NCBI GenBank assembly: GCA_001464255.1
Contig: LNFD01000275.1
Span: 1-18,127, forward strand
DNA length: 18,127 nt
Source: Actinomycetales bacterium Ga0077552
Lineage (GTDB): Bacteria > Actinomycetota > Actinomycetes > Actinomycetales > Microbacteriaceae
Direction of reading: 5' to 3'
Numbering within the stretch: position 1 is the first letter of the stretch; each line of letters opens with the position of its first letter. Position numbers and translations under genes: made by a program. This document shows positions 1-6,838 of this stretch, piece after piece. The notes beneath the pieces were generated by a model. That model saw only the letters and a program-made list of their open reading frames with translations. It was not told where the DNA came from and did no database searches.

Positions 1-431
1 CTCGAGGCGGGCACAGCGATGCCGACGCGCTCGAGGTCGTCGTGTGCCTCTTTCTCCATGCGGCGACGAGCGAGAAAACCGAGCTTGCCCAGGATGCCCG
101 GGCTCATGACCTCGCGACCCAAGAACAAGTTCTGCGAGACCGTGAGGTGCGGCGCGAGGCTCGAGTCTTGATAGAGCGTCTCGATGCCGGCTTCGAGCGC
201 CTCACGAGGCGAACCCCAGACGTGCTCGACACCATCCAGCTCGAGGCGACCGGAGGTGGGCTGGTGGGCGCCCGAGAGAACCTTGACCAGGGTCGACTTT
301 CCGGCACCGTTGTCGCCAACGAGCCCGACCACTTCGCCCGCGTGAAGACGCAGGCTTGCCCCCGTGAGCGCCTTAACCGAGCCGTAGCTCTTCGAGACGT
401 CGTGCGCTTCGTAGATCACCGTGTTCGTCAT
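1..431 (-). CDS. Sugar ABC transporter ATP-binding protein (N-terminal part, cut by window edge)
   Basis: This is the ATPase of a simple-sugar (RbsA/XylG-like) ABC importer and would power uptake through the permease encoded just upstream. Only about 143 N-terminal residues lie in the window; the frame is open to base 1. The protein begins MTNTVIYEAHDVSKSYGSVK. A Walker A motif (GDNGAGKST) follows at about residues 36-44, and a Q-loop-like segment (TLYQDSS) lies near residues 80-86, both in canonical order. The ABC signature, Walker B and any second ATPase domain lie outside. The start ATG (431-429) shares one base with the permease stop codon (TGATG), so translation is probably coupled. Confidence in the family is high; the sugar cannot be named. 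Confidence 0.93.
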   Translation of the reverse strand, partial: MTNTVIYEAHDVSKSYGSVKALTGASLRLHAGEVVGLVGDNGAGKSTLVKVLSGAHQPTSGRLELDGVEHVWGSPREALEAGIETLYQDSSLAPHLTVSQNLFLGREVMSPGILGKLGFLARRRMEKEAHDDLERVGIAVPAS

Positions 432-1477
432 CAGCTTCGCCCATCACTCTTTCGCAGAACTTGAGCCGCCACCGCCGCAGCGATCAGCACGGCCACGACA
501 ACCTTCTTCCAGTCGGGCTCGACACCAATCATGATGAGTCCCGACTGCACGGTGAACAAGATGAGCGCCCCGATGACGACGCCCGACAGGCGGCCGATGC
601 CGCCCATGAGCGACACGCCACCGATGACGACAGCCGCAATGGCGTCGAGCTCTCGGCCCGTTCCTGACGAGGGCGAGCCAGCGCCCAGTCGAATGTAGAC
701 ATAGATGCCAGCGAGGCCAGCGAGGGCTCCCGACACGGCATAGACCCACGTGAGGTGGCGCGCCACATTGATGCCCGCGGCGCGTGCAGCGAATGCGTTG
801 GAGCCGATCGCGTAGGTGTAGAGACCAACGCGCGCCTTGTGCAGATACAAGCCGAGCACCGTGACAACGACGATCACGACCACGAGTGCCGGCGACAACG
901 GGTTCCACTGCGGTGAGAACGACGAGATAAGCGCGAAGTCGTTGGCGCTACCGATGGGCGCGCCTTGCGAGATAACGACCGAGAGACCGAGAGCGGCTCC
1001 CATTGTCGAGAGAGTCGCAATGAAGGGAACGATCTTCAAGACGTTGATCAAGAAGGCGTTGATGAGGCCCACGAGCAACCCCACGCCGATCGACACGGCG
1101 GCACCGACGAGCAGGCCGCCCCAGGCGTCTTGGCCCTTGACCGTCTGGTCAAGGCCAAGCACACTCGCCATCGTCCACGCGGCGACGACCCCGCTGAGGC
1201 CGATGACGGCACCCACCGAGAGGTCAATGCCACCGCTAATGATGACGAAAGCCTGACCGACAGCAATCAAGACGATCGAGCCCCAGTCCGTAAGGATGTT
1301 GCTCGCCGTTGCAACCGAGAAGAACTTCGGTTCGAGGATCGTGAAGACGATGATGAGAATCACGAGCACTCCGAGAAGGAGGCTGCTCTGCGATGTCAGG
1401 GCATCGAACGCCCGCATCTTGCGCGCTGAAGCGGCAGGAGTCGGGGTCACGCTGATCGCTTGACTGCTGTCGGTCAT
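431..1477 (-). CDS. Sugar ABC transporter permease (RbsC-like, BPD_transp_2 family)
   Basis: A 348-residue inner-membrane permease that would form the channel of the sugar importer. After a hydrophilic N-terminus of about 30 residues there are many hydrophobic segments. Family-typical stretches are visible: IAVGQAFVIISGGIDLSVGA near residues 71-90, and ARAAGINVARHLTWVYAVSG and AVVIGGVSLMGGIGRLSGVV in the second half. The length matches the RbsC/XylH/YtfT-type family. It lies 31 nt downstream of the binding-protein gene and overlaps the ATPase start by one base, so the three genes form one operon. The substrate is undetermined; ribose, xylose, galactose and related sugars all use this family. 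Confidence 0.95.
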   Translation of the reverse strand: MTDSSQAISVTPTPAASARKMRAFDALTSQSSLLLGVLVILIIVFTILEPKFFSVATASNILTDWGSIVLIAVGQAFVIISGGIDLSVGAVIGLSGVVAAWTMASVLGLDQTVKGQDAWGGLLVGAAVSIGVGLLVGLINAFLINVLKIVPFIATLSTMGAALGLSVVISQGAPIGSANDFALISSFSPQWNPLSPALVVVIVVVTVLGLYLHKARVGLYTYAIGSNAFAARAAGINVARHLTWVYAVSGALAGLAGIYVYIRLGAGSPSSGTGRELDAIAAVVIGGVSLMGGIGRLSGVVIGALILFTVQSGLIMIGVEPDWKKVVVAVLIAAAVAAQVLRKSDGRS

Positions 1478-1508
1478 GGTGTGTGACTTTCGCTAGCTAC
1501 GTCTGCGC

Positions 1509-2510
1509 CTAGTTGGCGACGTAGGTGTACTTGGCCAGGTCGGCCGCGGAGGTGTTGGCGTCGAGCGTAACGTTCGGGATGACGACCTCAGCCGGGGTCG
1601 AGGTCGAGCCGTTGCGGATGAACTCAACGATGGTGCGGATGGCGAGACGCGCCTCTTCAGCCGGGTCTTGCGCGATGAGAGCGGTGAAGATGCCCGACTC
1701 GATCTTGGCCACGTTGTCGGGGTACGCGTCGTAGCCGACGAGTCCGACGGTGCCAACCAGGCCCTTGGCTTCGAGGGCTGCAGCAGCACCCGACGCGTTC
1801 GTGCCGTCGATGGCGAAGATGCCGTCGAGGCCCGGGTACTTGGTGAGCCAGTTGTTCACGTTCGTGGCGGCCTTCTCGGGGTTTGACTCCGAGTAGGCAA
1901 CGTCAACGATCGCGATGCCGGGGTACTCGGCCTCGATCTGCGCCGTGAAGCCGTCGAGACGACCCACGTTGGTGGTGGCGGTGGGGCTCGTCAGACCAAC
2001 GACGACCTCGTAGCTGCCACCCTCTTCGTAGCCGATCTTGGCGGCGAGAGCGTCGGCGGCCTTGGCGCCACCATCGGTGTTGTCGCCCGTGATGAACGTC
2101 AGCACGTTGCTGAGGTCGTCCACGCGCGTGTCAACGTTGGCAACCACGATGCCCGCGGCAATAGCCTTGTCGACCGAGGCCTGCAGGGCTACCGGGTCGG
2201 TCGGGATGAGAACGAGAGCGTCGGGCTGCTGCGCGAGCACGGCGTCGACGATCGGAATCTGGGTCTCGGCCGAGTAGTTGGCGGGGTCACCCTGCCAGAT
2301 CAGCTCGACGCCCTGGGCTGCGGCTTCTTCTTCAGCGCCAACCTTCATGGCCTGGAAGAACGGGTCGGACTCGGCGCCCATGACGAACGCGATCGAGATC
2401 TCCTCGACGGCAGGCTCACCGCCGGTTTCTGTGGTGGTGCAACCGGTGATGGCGATCGAGGCGGCAGCAAGGGCGCCGACAACCGCGACTGTGCGGAACG
2501 GGGTCTTCAT
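1509..2510 (-). CDS. Sugar ABC transporter substrate-binding lipoprotein (Peripla_BP_4 type)
   Basis: A 333-residue extracytoplasmic sugar-binding protein, tethered to the membrane as a lipoprotein. The N-terminus MKTPFRTVAVVGALAAASIA is a basic then hydrophobic signal peptide that ends in a lipobox ITGC with the lipid-bearing Cys at residue 24. It is followed by an acidic/Thr linker and a mature domain beginning EEISIAFVMGAESDPFFQAM, typical of the RbsB-like type I fold. Segments such as DALVLIPTDPVALQ and GIFAIDGTNASGAAAALE fit ribose/xylose-type receptors. I chose the ATG at 2510 because it starts the signal peptide and has GGAG at 2517-2520 on the minus strand. An in-frame start at 2615 would add 35 residues across the operator and is unlikely. 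First gene of the importer operon. Confidence 0.94.
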   Translation of the reverse strand: MKTPFRTVAVVGALAAASIAITGCTTTETGGEPAVEEISIAFVMGAESDPFFQAMKVGAEEEAAAQGVELIWQGDPANYSAETQIPIVDAVLAQQPDALVLIPTDPVALQASVDKAIAAGIVVANVDTRVDDLSNVLTFITGDNTDGGAKAADALAAKIGYEEGGSYEVVVGLTSPTATTNVGRLDGFTAQIEAEYPGIAIVDVAYSESNPEKAATNVNNWLTKYPGLDGIFAIDGTNASGAAAALEAKGLVGTVGLVGYDAYPDNVAKIESGIFTALIAQDPAEEARLAIRTIVEFIRNGSTSTPAEVVIPNVTLDANTSAADLAKYTYVAN

Positions 2511-2585
2511 GCGATTCTCCAGTGGTTGAGTCGCGACTCCGTGCCGAACGCTGTGCGGACGTCGTTGTCGCGAAAGGGTGTTAGA

Positions 2586-2603
2586 TGCGAGAACGTTCTC
2601 GCA
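2586..2603. promoter_or_regulatory. Perfect 18-bp palindrome: probable LacI-family operator
   Basis: The sequence TGCGAGAACGTTCTCGCA is its own exact reverse complement with CG at the centre, the form typical of LacI-family operators. It lies between the divergent importer operon and the lacI-family gene. Relative to the minus-strand promoter proposed at 2615-2643 it would cover about +5 to +22, a position that blocks transcription. It also covers the expected -35 area of the regulator's own promoter. Palindrome is seen directly; the protein that binds it is inferred from location. Confidence 0.8.
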
Positions 2604-2614
2604 CTTGAGAGGCA

Positions 2615-2643
2615 ATGATTACACTCAGAAGCGTCGAACGCAA
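2615..2643 (-). promoter_or_regulatory. Putative promoter of the sugar ABC operon
   Basis: On the minus strand TTGCGT (2643-2638) is separated by 17 nt from AATCAT (2620-2615), which matches four of six -10 consensus bases. Transcription would start around 2608, just before the palindrome at 2586-2603, leaving a leader of roughly 100 nt before the binding-protein ATG. The call rests on spacing and consensus match only. Confidence 0.4.
2620..2625 (+). promoter_or_regulatory. Putative -10 box (TACACT) of the LacI-family gene
   Basis: TACACT fits the TANNNT pattern of actinobacterial -10 boxes and lies 63 nt before the GTG start. The region 17-18 nt upstream, where a -35 would be, falls inside the palindrome at 2586-2603, which would allow autoregulation. 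It overlaps the opposite-strand -10 at 2615-2620 by one base. No good -35 is visible. Confidence 0.35.
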
Positions 2644-2672
2644 ATCTCTTCGCGCGACACGCCCAACGACCC

Positions 2673-2678
2673 AAGGAG
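2673..2678 (+). promoter_or_regulatory. Shine-Dalgarno AAGGAG that fixes the LacI-family start
   Basis: A six-base Shine-Dalgarno match lies 10 nt before the GTG at 2689. The upstream in-frame ATG at 2578 has no such site and sits just before the operator, so the GTG is preferred. Confidence 0.75.
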
Positions 2679-2688
2679 TCGTGCCTCC

Positions 2689-3753
2689 GTGCAGAAGCCG
2701 AGCGCTCCCACCATTGCCGATGTTGCCGCGGCCGCCGGTGTGTCGTTGGCAACGGCATCCCGAGCCCTCGCCGGCTACGGCCGCGTTGCCGCGGCGACGA
2801 TCGATCGCGTGCGCGACGCCGCCGACGGGCTGGGCTATCGACCCAATGAACTGGCGCGCTCGATGCGCATCGGGTCGACCACCACGATCGGCCTCGTCGT
2901 CATCGCTGACTTCACCAACGCCTTCTTCGACCGAGTGACGAAGTCGATCGTCGACACCGCTCGCGCCAACGGCTACCAGGTGATCATCTCGAACACCGAC
3001 GAAGAGATTTCGGTCGAGTTCGCCGCCGTGCAGACGATGCTCGATAAGCAAGTCGACGGCATTCTCGTGGTGCCATCGCTGCACGAGAATTCAGACCACT
3101 TGCTCGCTGATCAGGTGAACGGCAAGCCCGTTGTCTTGCTCGACCGCTACACGAACGACTCGCGACTGAGCTCGGTTACGACCGATGACCGCCTAGGCAC
3201 GCGCCGAGCTGTCGACGAATCGATCGCGCTCGGGCACCGGCGTTTGGGGTTCTTGATCTCGACGGTCGGCGTCGATGGCTTCACCGATCGGCAGCCTGAG
3301 GCCATGATTTCGACCGTGCGCGAACGCGTCGAAGGCTTTCGTGCGGGGGCCATCGTTGCCGGCGATCGCGTGCTCTCTGAGCAGTGGCGGTTCGCGCAAG
3401 ACTCCGCCGAGGCTGCCGAAGGGGCGATTGCCTCGATGCTCGACGAACCCCACCCTCCGACGGTCGTGTTCTGCTCGAACAACGACATGCTCATCGCATC
3501 ACTGCGCGTGATCGCCCAGCGCGGGCTGCGCGTGGGCCACGACATCTCCATTGTCACGGTCGACGACAGCCCCTGGGCCTCGGCGTTCTCTCCCGGCATC
3601 GCCGTCGTGGCGCGCCCGGTCGAGGAGGTCGGAGAATCTGCCGTGCGCCTGTTGCTCGAGCGCATTGCCGACCCCGGCCACGACCCCGTGACGATCACAT
3701 TGCCGACCGAATTCATCGCGCGGGGATCACTCGCCCCGCCGCCCGGTCACTAG
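2689..3753 (+). CDS. LacI-family transcriptional regulator
   Basis: A 354-residue DNA-binding repressor that probably controls the divergent sugar importer and itself, with a sugar as effector. The N-terminal helix-turn-helix (residues about 7-30, IADVAAAAGVSLATASRALA) and hinge (YRPNELARSM) are textbook LacI. The rest is a periplasmic-binding-protein-like sensor that includes TTIGLVVIADFTNAFFDRVT, TTDDRLGTRRAVDESIALGH and a C-terminal VFCSNNDMLIASLRVIAQRG. The GTG start is supported by AAGGAG at 2673-2678 and by the HTH beginning a few residues later. Its length is normal for the family. The codon composition is less GC-rich than in the genes to the right, like the importer operon it faces. 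Confidence 0.95.
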   Translation: MQKPSAPTIADVAAAAGVSLATASRALAGYGRVAAATIDRVRDAADGLGYRPNELARSMRIGSTTTIGLVVIADFTNAFFDRVTKSIVDTARANGYQVIISNTDEEISVEFAAVQTMLDKQVDGILVVPSLHENSDHLLADQVNGKPVVLLDRYTNDSRLSSVTTDDRLGTRRAVDESIALGHRRLGFLISTVGVDGFTDRQPEAMISTVRERVEGFRAGAIVAGDRVLSEQWRFAQDSAEAAEGAIASMLDEPHPPTVVFCSNNDMLIASLRVIAQRGLRVGHDISIVTVDDSPWASAFSPGIAVVARPVEEVGESAVRLLLERIADPGHDPVTITLPTEFIARGSLAPPPGH

Positions 3754-3776
3754 AGCCTCGCGCACCATACAGAGAT

Positions 3777-3812
3777 CCGCTACCGGGCGGCCACCACAGC
3801 GCCCGGCAGCGG
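3777..3812. terminator. Hairpin between convergent genes, probable bidirectional terminator
   Basis: A 13-bp stem (3777-3789 with 3800-3812) encloses a 10-nt loop, between the stop of the LacI-family gene (3753) and the stop of gabD (3826). One position is imperfect: in plus-strand RNA it is an A-C mismatch, in minus-strand RNA a U-G wobble, so the hairpin is fully paired only for transcripts coming from gabD. There is no U-tract on either side, which is common in high-GC actinobacteria. Confidence 0.6.
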
Positions 3813-3825
3813 AAGTAGGTGAGTA

Positions 3826-5286
3826 CTAGCCCTTCGGAATGAAGGTGTACTTGGTCGTGAGGTATTCGTCAATGCCCTCGAACGAGCCCTCGCGGCCGAT
3901 GCCCGACTGCTTCACACCGCCGAAGGGCGCCGCGGCGTTCGAGATGACGCCCGCGTTGAGGCCCATCATGCCCGTCTCGAGGCGGTCGATCATGCGCATG
4001 CCGCGCGCGAGGTCTTGCGTGTAGACGTAGGAGATGAGCCCGTACTCGGTCGCGTTGGCGAGCGCGACGGCCTCGTCCTCGGTGTCGAAGGGCACGATCG
4101 CGAGCACCGGCCCGAAGATCTCCTCCGTCAGCAGGCGCGTGCCCGCGACGACGCCCGTGAGCACGGTGGCCGGGTAGAACGAGCCGTCGCGGTCGGGGAT
4201 CTGCCCGCCGGTCGTGACGGTCGCGCCGCGCGCGACGGCGTCCTCGACGAGCTCGTGCGAGCCCGCGACGGCGTTGTCGTCGACGAGGGGGCCGATCTGC
4301 ACGCCCTCCTCGGTGCCGCGGCCCATCTTCATGGCGGCGACGCGCTCGGTGACGCGGCGGCTGAACTCCTCGGCCACGTCGCGCTGCACGAGGATGCGGT
4401 TGGCCGCCGTGCACGCCTGACCGATGTTGCGGAACTTGGCGAGCATGACGCCGTCGATGGCCTTGTCGAGGTCGGCGTCGGCGAAGACGACGAACGGGGC
4501 GTTGCCGCCGAGCTCCATCGAGGTGCGCAGGATGCCGTCGGCGGCCTGCTTCATGAGCACGCGGCCGACCTCGGTCGAGCCCGTGAAGCTGAGCTTGCGC
4601 AGACGCGGGTCGGCGATGACCTCGGCCGAGAGCGCGCCCGACTTGGCCGTCGTGACGACGTTGACGACGCCCTTCGGCAGACCGGCGTCTTCGAGCGTCT
4701 TGACGAAGTACATCGTCGTGAGCGGCGTGAGCGCGGCGGGCTTGATGATCGAGGTGCAGCCGGCGGCGATCGCGGGCGCGATCTTGCGGGTCGCCATGGC
4801 GAGCGGGAAGTTCCAGGGCGTGATGAGGAACGACGGCCCGACGGGCGCGTGCGAGACCACGATGTGACCCGTGCCCTCGGGGTTCTCGCCGAAGCGGCCG
4901 TTGATGCGCACGGCCTCCTCGCTGAACCAGCGCAGGAACTCGGCGCCGTAGGTGACCTCGCCGCGCGACTCGGCGAGCGGCTTGCCCATCTCGAGCGTCA
5001 TGAGCAGGGCGAACTCGTCGGCCCGCTCGATGACGAGCTCGAAGGCCTTGCGCAGCAGCTCGCCGCGCACGCGGGACGCGGTCGCGGCCCAGCTCGCCTG
5101 GGCGGCGGCCGCGGCATCCATCGCCCGCTTGCCGTCGGCGACCGAGGCGCTCGCGATCTCGGCGAGCACGGTGCCGTTCGAGGGGTCGGTGACGGTCATG
5201 GTCGCGCCGCCCTCGGCGTCGATCCACTGCCCATCGATGTAGAGGCCGCGCGGGACCTTCGCGAGCAGTTCGGCTTCGGTGATCAT
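3826..5286 (-). CDS. gabD: NAD(P)-dependent succinate-semialdehyde dehydrogenase
   Basis: A 486-residue aldehyde dehydrogenase that would oxidise succinate semialdehyde to succinate, the second step of GABA breakdown. Family landmarks appear in order: the LITPWNFPLAMATRKIAPAI region, the cofactor-binding FTGSTEVG, the general base Glu258 in MELGGNAPFV, the catalytic Cys292 in NIGQACTAANR, EEIFGPV, and the C-terminal NAAAPFGGVKQSGIGREG. Length is typical for GabD. The ATG at 5286 has AAGGG a few bases upstream and follows gabT by 71 nt with no terminator visible between, so the two are probably cotranscribed. Substrate is inferred from the gabT neighbour and overall similarity; related semialdehyde dehydrogenases cannot be excluded from sequence alone. 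Confidence 0.93.
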   Translation of the reverse strand: MITEAELLAKVPRGLYIDGQWIDAEGGATMTVTDPSNGTVLAEIASASVADGKRAMDAAAAAQASWAATASRVRGELLRKAFELVIERADEFALLMTLEMGKPLAESRGEVTYGAEFLRWFSEEAVRINGRFGENPEGTGHIVVSHAPVGPSFLITPWNFPLAMATRKIAPAIAAGCTSIIKPAALTPLTTMYFVKTLEDAGLPKGVVNVVTTAKSGALSAEVIADPRLRKLSFTGSTEVGRVLMKQAADGILRTSMELGGNAPFVVFADADLDKAIDGVMLAKFRNIGQACTAANRILVQRDVAEEFSRRVTERVAAMKMGRGTEEGVQIGPLVDDNAVAGSHELVEDAVARGATVTTGGQIPDRDGSFYPATVLTGVVAGTRLLTEEIFGPVLAIVPFDTEDEAVALANATEYGLISYVYTQDLARGMRMIDRLETGMMGLNAGVISNAAAPFGGVKQSGIGREGSFEGIDEYLTTKYTFIPKG

Positions 5287-5357
5287 GGGGTTCCCTTTTC
5301 GCTGGTGTTCGGATGCGGTGGTGGCGGATCCGCGGATGATGGGGTCGTGCTGGTGGT

Positions 5358-6710
5358 CTAGTTGGCCTCGAGGGCTTCGCCGATGACGCGGATGCCCTCC
5401 CGAAGCAGGTCGTCGCCGATCGAGAGCGGCGGCAGCAGGCGGATGACGTTGCCGTCGGTGCCGCAGGTCAGCACGATGACGCCCTGGGCGTGGCAGTACT
5501 TGGCGACGGCGCCGGTGAGCGCGGCATCGGGCTTGCCGTCGGCGTCGGTGAGCTCGATGGCCATCATGGCGCCGCGGCCGCGGATGTCGCCGATGCGGCC
5601 GTCGCGCGCCTGCAGCGTGGTGAGCTCGTCGAGGATGACCGCCTCGAGCTCGCGGGCGCGCGCGAGCAGGTCGCCCTCCTCGTACGCGGCCAGCGCGCCG
5701 AGCGCGGCGGCGGTGGCGATCGGGTTGCCGCCGTAGGTGCCGCCGAGGCCGCCGACGTGCGGGGCATCCATGATCTCCTGGCGGCCGACGACGGCGGCGA
5801 GCGGGAGCCCGCCGGCGATGCCCTTGGCGAGGGTCATCAGGTCGGGCACGACGCCCTCGTGCTCGCTCGCGAACATCTGGCCGGTGCGGGCGAAGCCCGT
5901 CTGCACCTCGTCGGCGATGAACACGACGTTGTTGGCGTTGGCCCACGCCTGCAGGGCGGGCAGGAAGCCCGCAGCGGGAACGACGAAGCCGCCCTCGCCC
6001 TGGATGGGCTCGATGATGATCGCCGCGAGGCGGTCGGCGCCGATCTGCTTCTCGAGGGTGTGGATCGCCCGGGCCGCGGCCTCCTCGCCGGTCAGGCCGT
6101 CGCGGTAGGGGTACGACATCGGCGCGCGATAGACGTCGGGCGCGAACGGCCCGAAGCCCGCCTTGTAGGGCATGGCCTTGGCGGTGAGCGCCATGGTGAG
6201 GTTGGTGCGGCCGTGGTAGCCGTGGTCGAACGCGACGACGGCCGACTTGCCGGTGTAGTAGCGGGCGATCTTGATGGCGTTCTCGACCGCCTCGGCGCCC
6301 GAGTTGAACAGGGCGGTGCGCTTGGCGTGGTCGCCGGGGGTGATCGCGTTGAGCTTCTCGGCGAGCTCGACGTAGCCGTCGTAGGGCGTCACCATGAAGC
6401 AGGTGTGGGTGAAGCGCTGCACCTGGTCCATGACGGCCTGAGCCACGTGCGGGTCGGCGTTGCCGACGTTCGTGACGGCGATTCCCGAACCGAGGTCGAT
6501 GAGCGAGTTGCCGTCGACGTCGACAATGACGCCGCCGCCGGCCGCGGCCGCGTAGACGGGCATCATGGTGCCAACGCTGGAGGAGACGGCGGCCTGCTTG
6601 CGGGCGATGAGGGCTTCGCTCTTCGGCCCCGGGATGCTCGTCACGAGCTCGCGGCGCTGCGGCAGGCTGGGGCCGCCGGTGAGGGTGGGGGCGTCGATCG
6701 TCATGCTCAT
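5358..6710 (-). CDS. gabT: 4-aminobutyrate (GABA) aminotransferase
   Basis: A 450-residue class III aminotransferase that moves the amino group of GABA to 2-oxoglutarate, giving succinate semialdehyde and glutamate. Visible landmarks: LIDLGSGIAVTNVGNADPHV near residues 68-87, FNSGAEAVENAIKIAR (cofactor phosphate-binding SGAE motif), IIEPIQGEGGF, the cofactor-contacting DEVQTGFARTG, the Schiff-base Lys296 in TLAKGIAGGLPL, and GGTYGGNPIA. The start at 6710 (MSMTIDAP) is favoured: no Shine-Dalgarno, but TACTCT lies 6 nt upstream, as in leaderless actinobacterial genes. The second Met at 6704 is an alternative. The frame stays open upstream to 6809, but that extension crosses the intergenic promoters and looks non-coding. 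First gene of the gabT-gabD pair. Confidence 0.94.
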   Translation of the reverse strand: MSMTIDAPTLTGGPSLPQRRELVTSIPGPKSEALIARKQAAVSSSVGTMMPVYAAAAGGGVIVDVDGNSLIDLGSGIAVTNVGNADPHVAQAVMDQVQRFTHTCFMVTPYDGYVELAEKLNAITPGDHAKRTALFNSGAEAVENAIKIARYYTGKSAVVAFDHGYHGRTNLTMALTAKAMPYKAGFGPFAPDVYRAPMSYPYRDGLTGEEAAARAIHTLEKQIGADRLAAIIIEPIQGEGGFVVPAAGFLPALQAWANANNVVFIADEVQTGFARTGQMFASEHEGVVPDLMTLAKGIAGGLPLAAVVGRQEIMDAPHVGGLGGTYGGNPIATAAALGALAAYEEGDLLARARELEAVILDELTTLQARDGRIGDIRGRGAMMAIELTDADGKPDAALTGAVAKYCHAQGVIVLTCGTDGNVIRLLPPLSIGDDLLREGIRVIGEALEAN

Positions 6711-6716
6711 GCGGCA

Positions 6717-6722
6717 AGAGTA
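6717..6722 (-). promoter_or_regulatory. Putative -10 box TACTCT of gabT (leaderless)
   Basis: TACTCT ends 6 nt before the gabT ATG, so transcription would begin at or next to the A of the start codon. A second candidate, TATACA (6760-6755 on the minus strand), would instead give a leader of about 40 nt; both could be used. Confidence 0.5.
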
Positions 6723-6776
6723 GGGCTGCGCGGGCCCGTGAGTGATGTACGAGCTGTATATGAGCCGCCGACGCAC

Positions 6777-6806
6777 TCGACACGACGTACACCAGACGGA
6801 TAGGGT
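6777..6806 (+). promoter_or_regulatory. Putative promoter of the PucR-family gene
   Basis: TCGACA (6777-6782, five of six -35 consensus bases) is followed after 18 nt by TAGGGT (6801-6806, TANNNT). Transcription would start near 6813, giving a short leader that contains the GAAGGA Shine-Dalgarno at 6827-6832. The -35 overlaps the area upstream of the gabT TATACA box on the other strand, so a protein bound here could affect both directions. Confidence 0.5.
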
Positions 6807-6838
6807 CACGGGGAGACTCCCGAATCGAAGGACCCACC

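Noticed and set aside
2511..2615. 35-residue N-terminal extension of the sugar-binding lipoprotein
   Set aside because: It would run through the operator palindrome and hide the signal peptide; the ATG at 2510 has a proper Shine-Dalgarno.
5324..5337. Overlapping 10-bp palindromes GCGGATCCGC and ATCCGCGGAT between gabT and gabD
   Set aside because: Short and expected often by chance in GC-rich DNA; no spacing relation to a promoter and no terminator shape.
4015..5361. Long open frame on the plus strand opposite gabD (about 448 codons)
   Set aside because: It is antisense to a fully recognisable dehydrogenase, and its product is dominated by Arg, Asp, Glu, Gly and Val repeats typical of GC-rich shadow frames.
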